From assembly GCF_024139115.2 (NCBI RefSeq), contig NW_026943240.1, positions 62,001-126,000 of the forward strand: a DNA stretch of 64,000 bases, given 5' to 3'. Below the pieces are notes generated by a model, which ran no database searches, was not told the DNA's origin, and was given only the letters and a program-made list of their open reading frames with translations. The stretch is from Armigeres subalbatus (taxonomy: Eukaryota > Arthropoda > Insecta > Diptera > Culicidae). Below, piece by piece: positions 45,845 through 56,915 of the stretch (position 1 is the stretch's first letter; the number at the start of each line of letters is the position of its first letter). A program made the position numbers and the translations under genes.

Positions 45845-46397
45845 CTTTCCTGGATTGCTGCCACACTCAAGGCGACCTTCTGCAGCTCGCGAGGCAGGAG
45901 CCCATCACGTGCGGTTCATTCAAAGTTATCATGTTCTAAGACTTTTCCGATCGTTGTACTTTATTCGTTGCCAGGTCTGTTGCCGTTGACTCAATCCGTT
46001 TGCTCTTCTTTTACTTTCTTGATAACTGTTGGTATCGCTACCTACATCGCGTTGAAGGGGCTGCCTTCTCTAAGCTGACACTATGCAACATGATGTGCAC
46101 ATTTTTGTTTAGAGTTCCTCGCTGGCACTCGGACGCTGTTGTGAGCCGCTCCTAGCATGGAGAACAGACGCTCGATCAGCTTTGCACCTCCGAAGAGGAG
46201 CAAATCCCCCTTCCCTGTCAGTATACGATCATATGTCCCACCGAGTTTGGTTACCCGATCGTATCCCGGCCAGCGCCACGAGGAGGTAGGGATAGGTGTT
46301 ACTGGGTAAGAGGCTAAGGACCGTGAAATGGGGTCTATTTTATTCCTACAGGTACGCGAAGTATCAATGGTATGCTTTACCCAGCATTTGCCGTGCC

Positions 46398-46549
46398 AAT
46401 ACCATTTCCTTTAAAATTTCAGACAATTTCTCGTAGATATTTTGAAAAGCTTCTCGAATAAGTTAAGAAGAACTTTGAGTGAAAATTTTGATGGATTTTT
46501 CATTAAAATGTGAAGTATTTCGCATTGAAATATTATTTTGGAACGAAGG
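46398..46549. other. Spacer
   Basis: AT-rich, no feature seen. Confidence 0.3.
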
Positions 46550-47040
46550 AGGGTCATTTGGCAGAAAGCCATTAAGCCGAAGCCTACCTAGCCTAGTTAT
46601 ATGGCCGAAAATGTCGGTTGGTCGAACAGTTCTCTCAGCTGTAAAAGTCGCCGAATAGTACATTTGGCCGTAAATGTCGTTTAGCCGAAATGGTCGATTA
46701 GGTCATTTTGACGTTTAATAAGGACATTTAACTTTTTCGGCCAAATATCCTTTTCACCTACCTGGTTGTCGTTTTCGGCTGAATGTCAGTTTCGACCTAA
46801 CATTCGTTTTGGATAAATGTTCAATTTGACCAAATTGAATTCGGCTAGATGACCTTCGGCTTAGTCATCAAAGTGGCATTCGAACAGATTTCCACCGATT
46901 GGCTTAGTTCATATGACTGAAAATTCCATTCTTCGAAATGGTCGATTGACGAAAGGCCAAACGGGTCGACGTTTTTGACCATGGTACCCATTCAGCAGAC
47001 GGCATTTTTTGCCGTTTTTTCGACTAAACGGTCTTTCCCT
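46550..47040. repeat. Degenerate GGCCGAAATG repeat tract
   Basis: Many units of the form TTTGGCCGAAATGTCG/TCGGCCAAATG with drift. Same motif class as 2092-2210 and 11760-11945. Confidence 0.6.
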
Positions 47041-47520
47041 TTTCTCCCGTCAAAATCCCAAAGAGATTCTGATGAAAAATACAAAGATTTCCCGTATAAA
47101 GAAAATTCTGAAATACTTTCTGTTAAAATCCCATTAAAAAAACATTTCTAAATTTCACGTGGAAGTTCCTATTGAAATTACGATCAATTTTTCGTTAAAA
47201 TCCAAAGTATTTTTCCATCAAAATTCATATTTTAAACAATCCCCCGTGGAAACGAATTCGGGAAAATATGTCGTACAAATTTCAGAGTTTCTTACAATAA
47301 AAATTAAGAACAATTTTCCGTGAAAATTCTTTAGAGTTTCTCATGTAAATTCCTGAGAATCTACCGCGGAAATTTCAATCAATTTTTCTTGGGAATTCCA
47401 AGAAATTTCTGTGTAGGATCCGAAAATAAATTCCAAATGAAATAAAATCTTGAGGAATTTTCTGGGAAGTTCATCAGAATTTTTCGGCGAATTTCAAAAG
47501 ATTCTCCCGTTAATGTTTTG
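47041..47520. repeat. Degenerate AAATTTCCCGTGAAAATTC repeat tract
   Basis: Approximately 30-45-bp units with TTTCCCGT/AAATTCC cores, akin to 18880-19690. No coding content. Confidence 0.5.
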
Positions 47521-47639
47521 GAAATATCCCTTAAAAACGCATACAAAAATTGGTCACGCCGATTCATGCCGGCGTCGTCAACCAAAATTATGACAAATGC
47601 CGCCGACGATGCACAGTGGTGGGTTTGGCGTAAATCGTG

Positions 47640-48060
47640 AACCTTTTTGCATTTCTCGTACAACAAAGTTGTACCGAAAGGCTATCATTTCACTCCAAAA
47701 TCGAACTTTTTATAGAAGTCTCGGAGATCCATGATGTTATATACCAATCGACTCAGCTCGTCGATCTGAACAAATGTCTGTCTGTCCGTGAGTATGTGTG
47801 TGTGTGCACACGAAAACCGAAAATTTTTTAGCCACTTTTTCATATAGTAATTCTTAACCGATTTCCTCGCAACAAGTTGCATTCGACGGGGGACAAACCC
47901 TAGTTGATCACTATAGAATTTGATAACGATCGACCATTGCGTTTAAAAGTTATTAAGAAAATGGAATAGAATTTTGTAAGCGCCATATAAGGTTGATGTC
48001 TTGACTAAATGCGAGAAAGGCAGTGTCACCACTCGGTGAATTAAGTTGGTTTTTCTTATC
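47640..48060. repeat. Dispersed repeat with CTTTCTCG-like ends
   Basis: TTGCATTTCTCGTACAACAA near 47648 and AAATGCGAGAAAGGCAG near 48007-48023 are roughly inverse. The interior has ACTCAGCTCGTCGATCTGAA and a short GTGTGTGTG run (47795). I recognise the sequence style as a common mosquito repeat but cannot assign a class. Confidence 0.45.
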
Positions 48061-48296
48061 ACTTTAGATTTGTTTTACAAAAGTATGGCGCATCAAATGA
48101 TGAAAAGTTGCAGTTCCAATTTGTGCTTAAAGTGATGGTGCAAAATGTAACTACTTAATAAACGTTTTATAAATATGGTGTCTTTGGCAAGGTAGATCGA
48201 GATAGAATAGAGATCGGTACAAGAAAGCAAGAGCAGCCGAAAAGCGAACCTGCCACAGGAAGAAAAAAGTAACGGTGCATCGGTGAAAAGAATAAA
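48061..48296. other. Spacer
   Basis: No recognisable gene. It might include 5' remnants of the RTE relic that follows. Confidence 0.3.
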
Positions 48297-48453
48297 TCTA
48301 GCTTAACTTTTCAAAAGGACCCAAGTAACATTTTTTTCATGAATTAATTTGAATAGCGCAATCAACAAAACAACATGAAAGCTATTGATTGCAGTATTCA
48401 AATTAATTCATGAAAAAAATGTTACTTAGGTTCTTTTGAAAAGTTAAGCGAGA
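48297..48453. mobile_element. MITE of the 30945-31105 family (copy 2)
   Basis: TAGCTTAACTTTTCAAAAGG then AAGTAACATTTTTTTCATGA, with the inverse arm ending AAAAGTTAAGCGAGA. Very similar arms to copy 1, with small changes in the loop. Confidence 0.88.
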
Positions 48454-48454
48454 A

Positions 48455-49030
48455 ATATTAGCGACGATGGACAAGCTGTGGAGTCGCCTATACTAGATGA
48501 GGTTAGAAAAGCTATTAAAGAGCTATATATGACTGCGGGGAAGGACCAGCTCCCGGCTGAACTTCTCAAACATGGCAGTGAGCAGCTTCATGACGTTCTG
48601 CACCATATTATGTCGAAAATATGCGAAGACGAGGAATTGCCTTCTAGCTGGTTGGAAGGCCTTCTCTACGAATCTACTGTTCAATATAGCGCTCGAGGGA
48701 GAGATTAGGAGAGCTGATGTGCAAAGAAGCGGCAACATTATTACAAGATCGCATATGCTCCTGGGAGTAGCGGACGATATCGATATTATCGGGATTGATC
48801 GCCGGGCCGTGGAATAGGCTTTTGCGCCTTTTAAGAAGGAGACAGCGAGGATTGGACTCACGATCGATACCAATACCAGCAAAACGACGTACATGGTCGC
48901 TGGGAACCAACGTGGGTTCTTTAGTGGTGGTAGTAGTGAAATGGTGCTGGACTGTGAAAAATTTGAAGTGATGGAAAAAATTGTATATTTTGGAACATTA
49001 GTGACGTGCGATAATGATGTTACCCGCGGG
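48455..49030 (+). pseudogene. Internally deleted RTE reverse-transcriptase relic
   Basis: Plus-strand fragments: ILDEVRKAIKEL, AGKDQLPAELLKHGSEQLHD and ELPSSWLEGLL, then directly LLFNIALEGEIRRADVQRSG, VADDIDIIGIDRRAVE (active-site motif YADD now VADD), ARIGLTIDTNTSKTTYMVAG and FGTLVTCDNDVTRG. About 200 residues of RT core (boxes 1-4) are missing between SWLEGLL and LLFNIALEG. Closest in style to the relic at 42.7-46.4 kb. Confidence 0.75.
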
Positions 49031-49617
49031 TTTGGGTAGTTGAAGTGAACGAGAGTGTTTGAACCACTCAACTCGCCTAAGGAAAAGGGTCTCAGCCGGA
49101 CTCAAACGTACGTTAGCAGCCTCCCTAGTACTGGGAGTGGCGCTTATGCTGCTGAACGATTGTAGGGAGATACTTATACGTGACAAGATGACAGATCTTT
49201 AGAATTCCAGTTGCTTGGATGCGTACTTTTCTGAAAACAGTCCATCCAAAAAGGTCACGACGACGACAGTTGTTCGTGGCTTCCGCTTTGAATGGGGTGC
49301 CCTTGAAAACGCGAGTGCGTTTAGTTTTGAATTCCGCAAGGCTTGTCCTTAAAGCCCAAGCGCCCTGTATATAGGACAGTACTTATAATGTTCAATTCCC
49401 GGGTTTTACACAATTTTTCGAGATACGGTTTTTACTAAGTGGTTCCCTAGACCTATACATATGACCCTGTGGGCGTTTTGTTTCGGAATTTCTCACCAGG
49501 TGGCACACATACATATTCAAAAACGTGTTTTTTACGCGTTTTATTGAAGTTATTGTATGGTATACTGAATTTAGTTTCTTTTGGCAGCAATATAAAATTC
49601 TCATAAAGATATAGCAA
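49031..49617. other. Non-coding stretch
   Basis: No feature recognised. Confidence 0.3.
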
Positions 49618-49908
49618 TCTTCTCTATATAACAAAAATGAGTTGAGATTTCCTTCCTGACGATTTGACTCGCGAACGGGTTGACCGATTTACAAGATTTT
49701 TTCCCTAATCGATTGGTTTTGGGAACCGCAAGGTTTGTATATACAAACAGTTGGTAAATTTAACGGGGAAATGTAAAAATCATTAGAATACTATTTTGGG
49801 TCAGCTGCTGAGGAAAACAAAACAAACGCACGGATCTAGAGTGCGGTGCTGCAAATATTTCATTATGACATTTTTACCACCCGGGCAAAGCTGGGTTTCT
49901 TTCGCTAG
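49618..49908 (+). mobile_element. Non-autonomous Helitron
   Basis: Begins 5'-TCTTCTCTATATAACAAAAA after a host A (49617) and ends CGCTAG before a host T (49909): the TC...CTAG termini and A|T insertion of Helitrons. A 3' hairpin ACCCGGGCAAAGCTGGGT (stem ACCCGG with CTGGGT, one G-T pair) lies 10-11 bp before the end. No TIRs or TSD, no Rep/helicase. 291 bp. Confidence 0.8.
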
Positions 49909-49919
49909 TTGTTCATAAA

Positions 49920-50774
49920 TATGAAATTGCCAATAAAGAAATCAGGGTATGAGCAATAAATAAATAGAAAATTTCCACACATAATGCAAAATTTCCAACA
50001 ACAATTGAGAATTTTCCACAAAACAAAAATAAATTAGCACTTTTAAATGCAAAAATTGCAATTTTAGTGCTCTTTTAGTGGAATGTATTCAACCGTCTAA
50101 GACGAAATAAGTACTGTCCATTTAATTCCACCAGTTAATTTTCGTTATCTTTGCAGATACGTATTTCGACCACAACTGTGTGGTCGTCTTCAGTGTCTCG
50201 TACTTGACTCGACTTACATAAGCATAAATAAATCAGTATCAGCAATAAGCAATTGAAAAATTTTAGGAAAAATATTTTTCTTCATGAAAAATAAAAAAAA
50301 ATCTACAAAATAATCAATGAAGAGCAATAAAATAGTAAATTTCGGAAAAAAAACAAAAAAAGCACTAAAATTGATAAAAACTTTAAAGGCTTTTAAAGAA
50401 GGGGTCATCTATGGAAAAATGCTCAGTTTTATTGTTCTTTTTATATTTTATTATGGAAATTTGCGTATTTTTTTATTGCTCTTTATTTTTTTTTTTCGTG
50501 GATTTTTTTTTTAATTTTTCGTGGATAAAAAATATTGTAATTGTTTATTGCTAATATTGATTTATTTATGGAAAGTTTTTAATTTTTCCGAGGAACATTT
50601 TGATTCCTTTATGGAAAATTCTTCTTTTGTAACTGTAATTATTGCATTTGAAAGTGCTAATTTATTTTTGTTTTATGAAAAATTCTCAATTATTTATGGT
50701 AGTTTTGCATTAGTTGTTGAAGTATGATATTTATTAATTGCTCATACCATGATTTCTTTATTGGCAATTCCATA
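49920..50774. mobile_element. Large AT-rich foldback element, with a nested MITE fragment
   Basis: TATGAAATTGCCAATAAAGA continuing AATCAGGGTATGAGCAAT is inverse to 50720-50774. The arms stay complementary inward through TTGAGAATTTTCCACAAAAC and AAATTAGCACTTTTAAATGC. The left arm is broken at about 50070-50220 by a relative of the MITE at 21303-21482. Lys/Phe-rich open frames here are products of AT-rich palindromes. Confidence 0.82.
50090..50220. mobile_element. Partial copy of the 21303-21482 MITE
   Basis: Shares CATTTAATTCCACCA, GATACGTATTTCGACCACAA and CAGTGTCTCGTACTTGACTC. It lacks a complete right arm. Confidence 0.75.
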
Positions 50775-50792
50775 AATTTTGGATGGAGTTTT

Positions 50793-51205
50793 CGTGTGTG
50801 ACTTCTAGTGGAGTAGCCCTATTTTGGTCCATAGATATACGTTGGGTGGTTTATCATCATTTACATGGTTAGAAAGTGATCCTAGAACTCCCTAAATAAT
50901 AGACCAGATCAACCAGCGTTACAATGCACTTCTAAATAGTGTCTTCTAGCGGGTAGCCCCATTCTGGTTCATAGAAACACGCTGGGTGGTTTATAATTAT
51001 TTGCAAGGTTTGTGTGTCATCCAAAAACTCCTTGAAGAATAGACCTGCAGATCAACGATGAATTTTTTCATGTGTGATTGCTAGCAAAGTAGTCCCAATC
51101 TAGTCCATAAAACTCGATGGGTGGTTAATTATCATTTACAAGTCTTTTATAATTATTTTCAAGGTTTGTAGGTAATCCAACAACTCCTTGGAGACCTACG
51201 GATAA
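50793..51205. repeat. Tandem repeat, three units of about 125-150 bp
   Basis: Each unit has CTTCTAGnGGAGTAGCCC, then TTGGTCCATAGA, GGGTGGTTTATnATnATTT, a GGTTnG(T)nnnTCC stretch, and AACTCC(TTG/CTA)A. Units start near 50797, 50940 and 51064. The third unit contains an extra ATTATTTTCAAGGTTTGTAG. Degenerate, non-coding. Confidence 0.7.
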
Positions 51206-51315
51206 AAAAAAATGATTTTTTGCAATTCCTGATCATAATATCTGGTTTACAGTTCGTCTTTGAGTGATAAAACGGCCTACTTTTCCATACCAACGAAATG
51301 GATGCTTTAATGAAC

Positions 51316-51375
51316 ATTATGCAACTCAAATGGGTTGCATAATATTTATTATAACACTCATTTGGGTGCTATAAT
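51316..51375. repeat. Two adjacent short hairpins
   Basis: ATTATGCAAC-loop-GTTGCATAAT (51316-51342) and ATTATAACAC-loop-GTGCTATAAT (51348-51375), with related loops (TCAAATGG and TCATTTGG). Probably the core of a small MITE. Confidence 0.55.
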
Positions 51376-51691
51376 GAAAAAGCAACACCAGAACAGTCGT
51401 TACGTGACTACATTTTGCTAAATTAACTTGGGTAAGTGCTCAAATAGTGTATTCTATGCGCCCCGTAAAAAATGAAATAGTTTGGCGGTCATGACATCCA
51501 AAATTTCCAAAGGCAAGTACATCTATCGCTTCACGACTCATTGAACTTTGCAATGTGGCACGGTAATATGGAATCTGATTCTTCTCCGTAGCAACATAAT
51601 TTATTGGCAAGAATGATCATGTGGAGAAAATTAGACTACAATTTTGGAACAGATTTATCAAATTAAAGTCCATTTTTCGTCATTGCAAAAA

Positions 51692-51829
51692 ATAGCGTGT
51701 GCAACTCGTTGCAAAACTCGATTTTTTCAGCACTCGTAGTATTTATCCAACTCGGCAAGCCTCGTTGGATAAACGTACAACTCGTGCTGAAAAAATCATC
51801 TTTTTGCATCTTGTTGCACAAACTACTAT
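51692..51829. mobile_element. Foldback MITE with GTGCAACTCGTTGCA arms
   Basis: GTGCAACTCGTTGCAAAA then GATTTTTTCAGCACTCGT and TTATCCAACTCGGC pair with the inverse right arm to form a near-perfect ~60-bp hairpin. Confidence 0.85.
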
Positions 51830-52343
51830 TATGGTATGCAATAATAATGCAAAAATAGTAACTTATTTTAGGAACCTCACAATGAATAATTTACTTTGTC
51901 AGTGCTCGATTACTACTAAGCCTGTGAGGCGACAATGTCGTGATGGAAGATATAATGTCAACAAAGAAAGAAAGCGAAAGAATCAGACTTTAGGATCTAT
52001 CAGGCTATCAATGACCTTTTCATTACATGTGAAGTATCCTCGATCTGGTATGTGAAAATAAACTATTAAACTATTCTTCTGGTTCGTAGATACAGGATAT
52101 TATTTCAGGATATTTTAGTGTATGTTATCATACAAAAAGCACATGAGGTCTACCAACGCGTTTGGGTACGTTTATTTCAACGACATGATTCATAAACAAT
52201 CCGTAAAGCATGTTCTCGACTGGCGCAAAACAGAGGCCTGCACCTGGTATTCGTGGTTTCGAAAATATCTGCGACAGAGTGGTTCGGGGTCTACTAAACG
52301 CTCTTCGTGTGTGTGTGTATCTCTTATTTTTTCTAATACCGTC
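51830..52343. other. Non-coding stretch
   Basis: Open frames at 51699-52055 and 52122-52448 have no recognised domain and overlap MITEs. Confidence 0.35.
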
Positions 52344-52548
52344 GTCGGGGGTGACAATGGGTCAAATGGGAGTGAGAATGAGTCACTGTTTCAACTACTT
52401 AGAATGCTTGTAGAATGGATTGAATGTGTCTTAGGGCAAGAAGACTAAAATATAAGAGACCTTTTTGAACGATTTTGCTCTACGACCTCCAGGCTGCCGG
52501 TGAAAGCGATGACCCATTCTCACCCCCCAGACCCATTGTCACCCCCGA
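52344..52548. mobile_element. MITE with TCGGGGGTGACAATGGGTC ends
   Basis: TCGGGGGTGACAATGGGTCA then GTGAGAATGAGTCA pair with the inverse of 52508-52548 (GACCCATTGTCACCCCCGA). ~205 bp, non-coding. Confidence 0.85.
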
Positions 52549-52580
52549 TTGCGGTATGTTAGAATATGAGGCTATGTGAG

Positions 52581-52689
52581 TAGGGTGACCATATGAAATG
52601 TTTTCAAAGGAGGACAATTCACCATATTTGAGCGAAAAAAGAGAACATTTGGTTGAAAAAGGAGGACATTTAAAATATCAATCGGTTTT
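52581..52689 (+). mobile_element. Left end of a hAT-like element, interrupted by the SINE
   Basis: TAGGGTGACCATATGAAATG followed by three GGAGGACA/GAGAACA-type subterminal repeats looks like the end of a hAT-type element. No matching right end is seen downstream, so it is truncated or diverged. Confidence 0.45.
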
Positions 52690-52981
52690 GGACCCTCCTT
52701 AGCCGTGCGGTAAGACGCGCGGCTACAAAGCAAGACCATGCTGAGGGTGGCTGGGTTCAATTCCCGGTGCCGGTCTAGAAAGTTTTCGGATTGGAAATTG
52801 TCTCGACTTCCCTGGGCATTAAAGTATCATCGTGTTAGCCTCATGATATACGAATACAAAAATGGTAACTTGGCTTAGAAACCTCGCAGTTAATAACTGT
52901 GGAAGTGCTTAATGAACACTAAGCTGCGAGGCGCTTCTGTCCCAGTGTGGTGATGTAATGCCAATAAGAAGAAGAAGAAGA
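52690..52981 (+). mobile_element. Feilai-like tRNA-derived SINE
   Basis: TSD AATCGGTTTT at 52680-52689 and 52982-52991. The head has GTGCGGTAAGACGCGCGG (A-box region) and GGGTTCAATTCCC (B box, 52751-52763). The tRNA-unrelated body contains AACCTCGCAGTTAATAACTG and GAGGCGCTTCTGTCCCAG, and the 3' tail is GAAGAAGAAGAAG. 292 bp, apparently full length. Family knowledge: Feilai SINEs are abundant in Aedes aegypti and are transcribed by pol III and mobilised by a partner LINE. Confidence 0.9.
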
Positions 52982-52991
52982 AATCGGTTTT

Positions 52992-55900
52992 AAGTTTTTT
53001 ATATGATTAAGAATATTATATTTGTTAGATTTTTGCACTCAAAGTCTATTGGAAGAAGTTTTTGTAAATCGAGGCAAATACTACACAAACACAACACTTC
53101 TATTTTATTAACATCACAGATTTCCTTATTAAGTCCAGATGGAACGTTTTGGACTATCATTATAGTCCACATAAAGCACTTTTCTAATTATGAACTACCA
53201 GTAACACCTTTTGAATAGAACGATTTTAGCTTCAACTAATTTTAAAATCAGTTGCGAAAAAATGTTGAATATTATTATGCTGGCATTTTCAGCGATATTC
53301 CACAGAACTCTAACAAGTATCATTGTTCACAATTCTGAATAGGTAGTTCATTGCAAAAAGACAACTGACCGAACATTAGGTTCTATAAGGATCAAGTACA
53401 ATATACTTAGTTGTCCAGCGAGATTTTTCTTGAATGATATTGAGAATCACAATTTGTGAATTAAAATGATACCGTTAACTGTATGACTACAAAGTTCTCG
53501 ATTGAACAAATTCTAAACTGTTCAGATATAGACTAAAGAAACTCAAAACTGTTCAGATTAGTTTTAGGTATTTGTATTCCATTCTAGGCAGCGTAAGGTG
53601 GCTGTTCTTTGCTTCATATATTCAAGAAACTTCAATGCAATTAAAAGGCAAAACACCCATCAAGTGTTTACTTGTAGAAAATTTTGTGAAGCATTTGCAT
53701 TTTTTTTCTTGATCCATTTCTCACAATTCCTATGCTTCTGATATTGTTTACCCCTGTATTATTGTAACTCACGGCGTTGCAGTCTTGGATAATCAAAACA
53801 AATGTTTTATATTTATCCCGACGATATACCTATATACTAAGTATGACTATACGTGAATTACAAAAATTAAGAATTAAAAATTAAGATGGTTTCATGTTTT
53901 AATGGTTAGTTGACGTAATAGTTAATTTATGTACATCTGATAAGTACACTGTTTGGCTTTCAGAGTCGTAGTTTATTGAGAATTTTTCGTCCTCTCATTA
54001 ATTTTTTATAATTGCCATGTTCAGATGTTTTCTCATGTTTAATTGGAATTCTAAATATATTTTTGTTGACATGATTGTAAATGGCATCGCCTGAATATAA
54101 TCCGATTCACTGGTTAGTAGAAAACAGTGCTGTTGTTCAGATCAAAGTCAATGATCCATGACTCTCTACTAGAAGCGAATGCCTTGTGGCACTTTTCAAC
54201 TTCATCCGAGGAGAGAAAAAACTATTGAAACTCTTGACCAGATTGTAAGCTCAAATTCTTCAAAAGTTAATAGACCGCTACTGTGCTACCGACACTGATC
54301 GTTCCGTTGATGTATGACTGCTGTTGCAACTAATGACCGTCGAAACGTCCGCGGCTGGATTCACAGCGGTCTGTGCAAGGTTGAAAGCTGAAAAAGATTA
54401 AATCTTTCCTCAACAATCGATCGATCTTTGTTTGCCATATACGAGGGCTACGAGATGGAGAGCAATTGATTTGAACGCTGTATCGGATTTTCTTACATAA
54501 TGACTCACAAAGGAACAATCTCGTGTACTATGAAAAGAGTCAAGAAAAAAAACTCATGTTTTAATGATAAAATTCTTAAGACGAGTTTCGAGCAACAAAA
54601 GAACTCACTTTTTTCTCCGCGGTCAGAACAATGGCGAGGAATGAAAAATTACCCTCTCTTTCGTGTAGAAGACAATAATTAGTCTAGAAATAATGTGGCA
54701 TTTCCTGTCCGGATCTGAATCAAAACTATAGAATGTGCAGATGCCAGTTCGATTTGATTGATTCTTCAATTGAGAACTTCGTTGAAGCCATTTGGTCCAA
54801 TTTTTATTGCAGATGCATTACTGATCGATTGCAATTCTCTAAGCAGAAGAGTCAATTTGACACCATAAAGTCTGAAATGCGCATACAACCTCGCACTAAT
54901 TGACCGGAATGGGTCATAAGTCAAGCGAAAAGATTTCATCCTTATGCATTCTTCGAATCTCATAAATCCATAAATTTCCTCTGCCATAGATCAATATCGC
55001 ACCATTCTCGACAGAATGGTTCCTAATGGAAGAAATAGTAGCAATAAAATTCGGAAAGTTGTAAATATGTCTCTCCTTCTACCCATTCGTAGAGCCTAGC
55101 AGAGACGGTCCAGATTTTTTTTCGGAAATCTCGGCATGCAACGCTCACCCCCGTCGAAGTCGTCGTCGCCTTTCGACGTCCAACCGATGGAGTTCGGAAG
55201 AATTCCGCCGAAGGAATCCGCTCTGTGTGAGCTTTAAATTCTTTTGTGTCACTTATTTGTCCGCTTAATTTTGGCACAGCGCTCGTCTCCGTCTTCGCCG
55301 CTCGAGCGCAGTGCATTCAGGGCTTAATATCAAAACCCCGACGAAATCAGCACTCTGTGGTCAACCGCCAGGACGGGAGAGCCCCTGACCGCAGGACGCT
55401 ACGGGACGCGCGACCTGTTCACCACGGAGCCTGTGAGGAGTCGAGCCTGCCTGCTGCGGCGCGATCTGAACATGTGGAGAGGGCATGGGGAGGGCACCAC
55501 AAATCGAGAATAACTTACGCTTTACCTGATGATGCGAAAAAGCCACAGCAAAGCGGTTAGACCCGAAGAGTTGATTTGCTTCAAATACACACATAGAGGC
55601 ATTTGCGAATGATGTGGTGAAGGCGGTTTGGCTCCGTATTGCCTTGAACCTCATCGACTGACTGGTAGGAACATGCCCCGGAGCAAAGGGAAGAAGCAAG
55701 TCAAAATTGAAATATATGGGAGAAGGAATAAATTGACACATTATTTGACACTTGAATGCAGGTTTTCGGGTGAATATGGAGATATTTCAAGTCGCACATG
55801 TGTAATCTGTCACGTCCAATCAACTGCGTAGGTGGCAATGTTTATGAGTTTTTATTCGGTATGAAAGGTGAAGCCAGCGATGAGAAGAAATTGAAATCCG

Positions 55901-56289
55901 CACGTGTTGTTGGACTTTGGCATGGAGCGGATTTAAATTTACTTCTTCATTCTTCGAGTGAAATAGATATGGCTTATTCCGATGGGTGAAGTGAGAAATG
56001 CCGCATTTTAAGATGTATGTGCATTGTGCATTTCTTTACCGATTCTCTGAAATTTGTTTTCTCTTGGTAATGCTTTATATTAAATATGTAATATTTTTAA
56101 CACTGGCTTGTGAAGATAATGAGTAAAAGTATTCTTACAATACGCAAGATTATTTATAAAATAGAAACGAACTCATTACAAATTGAATAATACTCACTTA
56201 CAATGAAACGATTTAAGTATTATCCATTTTAATTCAACTGGATTGTAACAAAAACGTATTTCAAACTCACCAGTAATCCATAAGCATAT
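52992..56289. other. Mostly non-coding DNA; GC-richer patch 55100-55560
   Basis: No transposon ends or genes recognised. 55100-55560 is GC-rich with CGTCGTCGCC and GCAGTGCATTCAGGG (initiator-like), and could be a promoter or first exon of a host gene. Frames there show no domain. Confidence 0.3.
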
Positions 56290-56470
56290 GCGGTTTTTCG
56301 AAAAACTTCGTTTCAGGTGGTTCGAAACGAAATTCCGCGGAATTTCGCGGAATCTGAGCATGGCGAAATCTGATTTCTTGGTTTCGTTTCGTTTCGTAAA
56401 ATTTAAAATATTTCGCTAGAAAAAACTAGCTTTTAACGAAATTTAACGGAGTTCCGCGGAATTTCGAAAC
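56290..56470. repeat. TTTCG/CGAAA dispersed repeat, copy 2
   Basis: TTCGAAACGAAATTCCGCGG and GGTTTCGTTTCGTTTCGT, with TTCCGCGGAATTTCG at both sides. Related to 21785-21955 and 60285-60480. Confidence 0.55.
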
Positions 56471-56915
56471 AAATTTAGACTTGAACCACACTGTCTTGTA
56501 CGGTCGTGTATTATCAAAAATTTTGGCTGCGCCGCTGACCAAAATCATTAAGCTGTTTTCTAAACCTAATGATATACAATGTTTTCTATTAACACTTACT
56601 GCATAATCCCATTCTGAGTCGACAAATACGAATTTAGTTCTCTTCTACAAAACGTCTTCAGTGTTTTGTTAGAAATGTCCAACAGAAAACGAAAAATATA
56701 TATTATATCCTATTTTTTTTTTCAAAAGTGATTCGAATCAATATTTAAGACGTCAGGCTCAGGGTGTAAATGTAATCAGATATGAATTAGATCAGTTCAA
56801 CTTTGTCATAGAGGCATAGTCATGGCGTGGATTCCTGAGCACCTTGTGAAGTATTTTTATAGCGCCTCTTTCTTATTAAATGCCGACTTGTTCACCTCTT
56901 ATGCATCAAACTAGG

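Larger units (their letters stand above)
42690..46397 (-). pseudogene. RTE-clade element relic, cut by several MITEs
   Basis: Read on the minus strand: leader from 46397 (GGCACGGCAAATGCTGGGTA, as in the RTE at 25586), ORF start region to about 45850 (KVALSVAAIQ), MITE, then from 45464 GVGFMVIGEQMKRVIQWKPI, VIGDANAQIGRE, linker, PTLDEVKKALNELKNSNAVG, NYRGITLLNSLYRILFNRL, FIDFKAVYDSV, second MITE block, MMSEHGFPAKLIRLIRATLD, LKQGDAPS (about 43240), and from about 43131 IGLTINYTKTKYLVAGRD to KFALYKTLIQPVAL and WTLKEAGRRVFEPKVLKK (about 42690). The YADD active-site segment is missing, deleted between 43225 and 43131. It is a different subfamily from the other two long RTE copies. Confidence 0.8.

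Noticed and set aside
50214..50727. Lys/Phe-rich open frames
   Set aside because: AT-rich palindromic foldback DNA gives long open frames by chance.
55246..55560. A 104-codon plus-strand frame as a gene
   Set aside because: It does not begin with ATG and has no recognisable domain; the GC-rich patch is noted as possible promoter or exon only.
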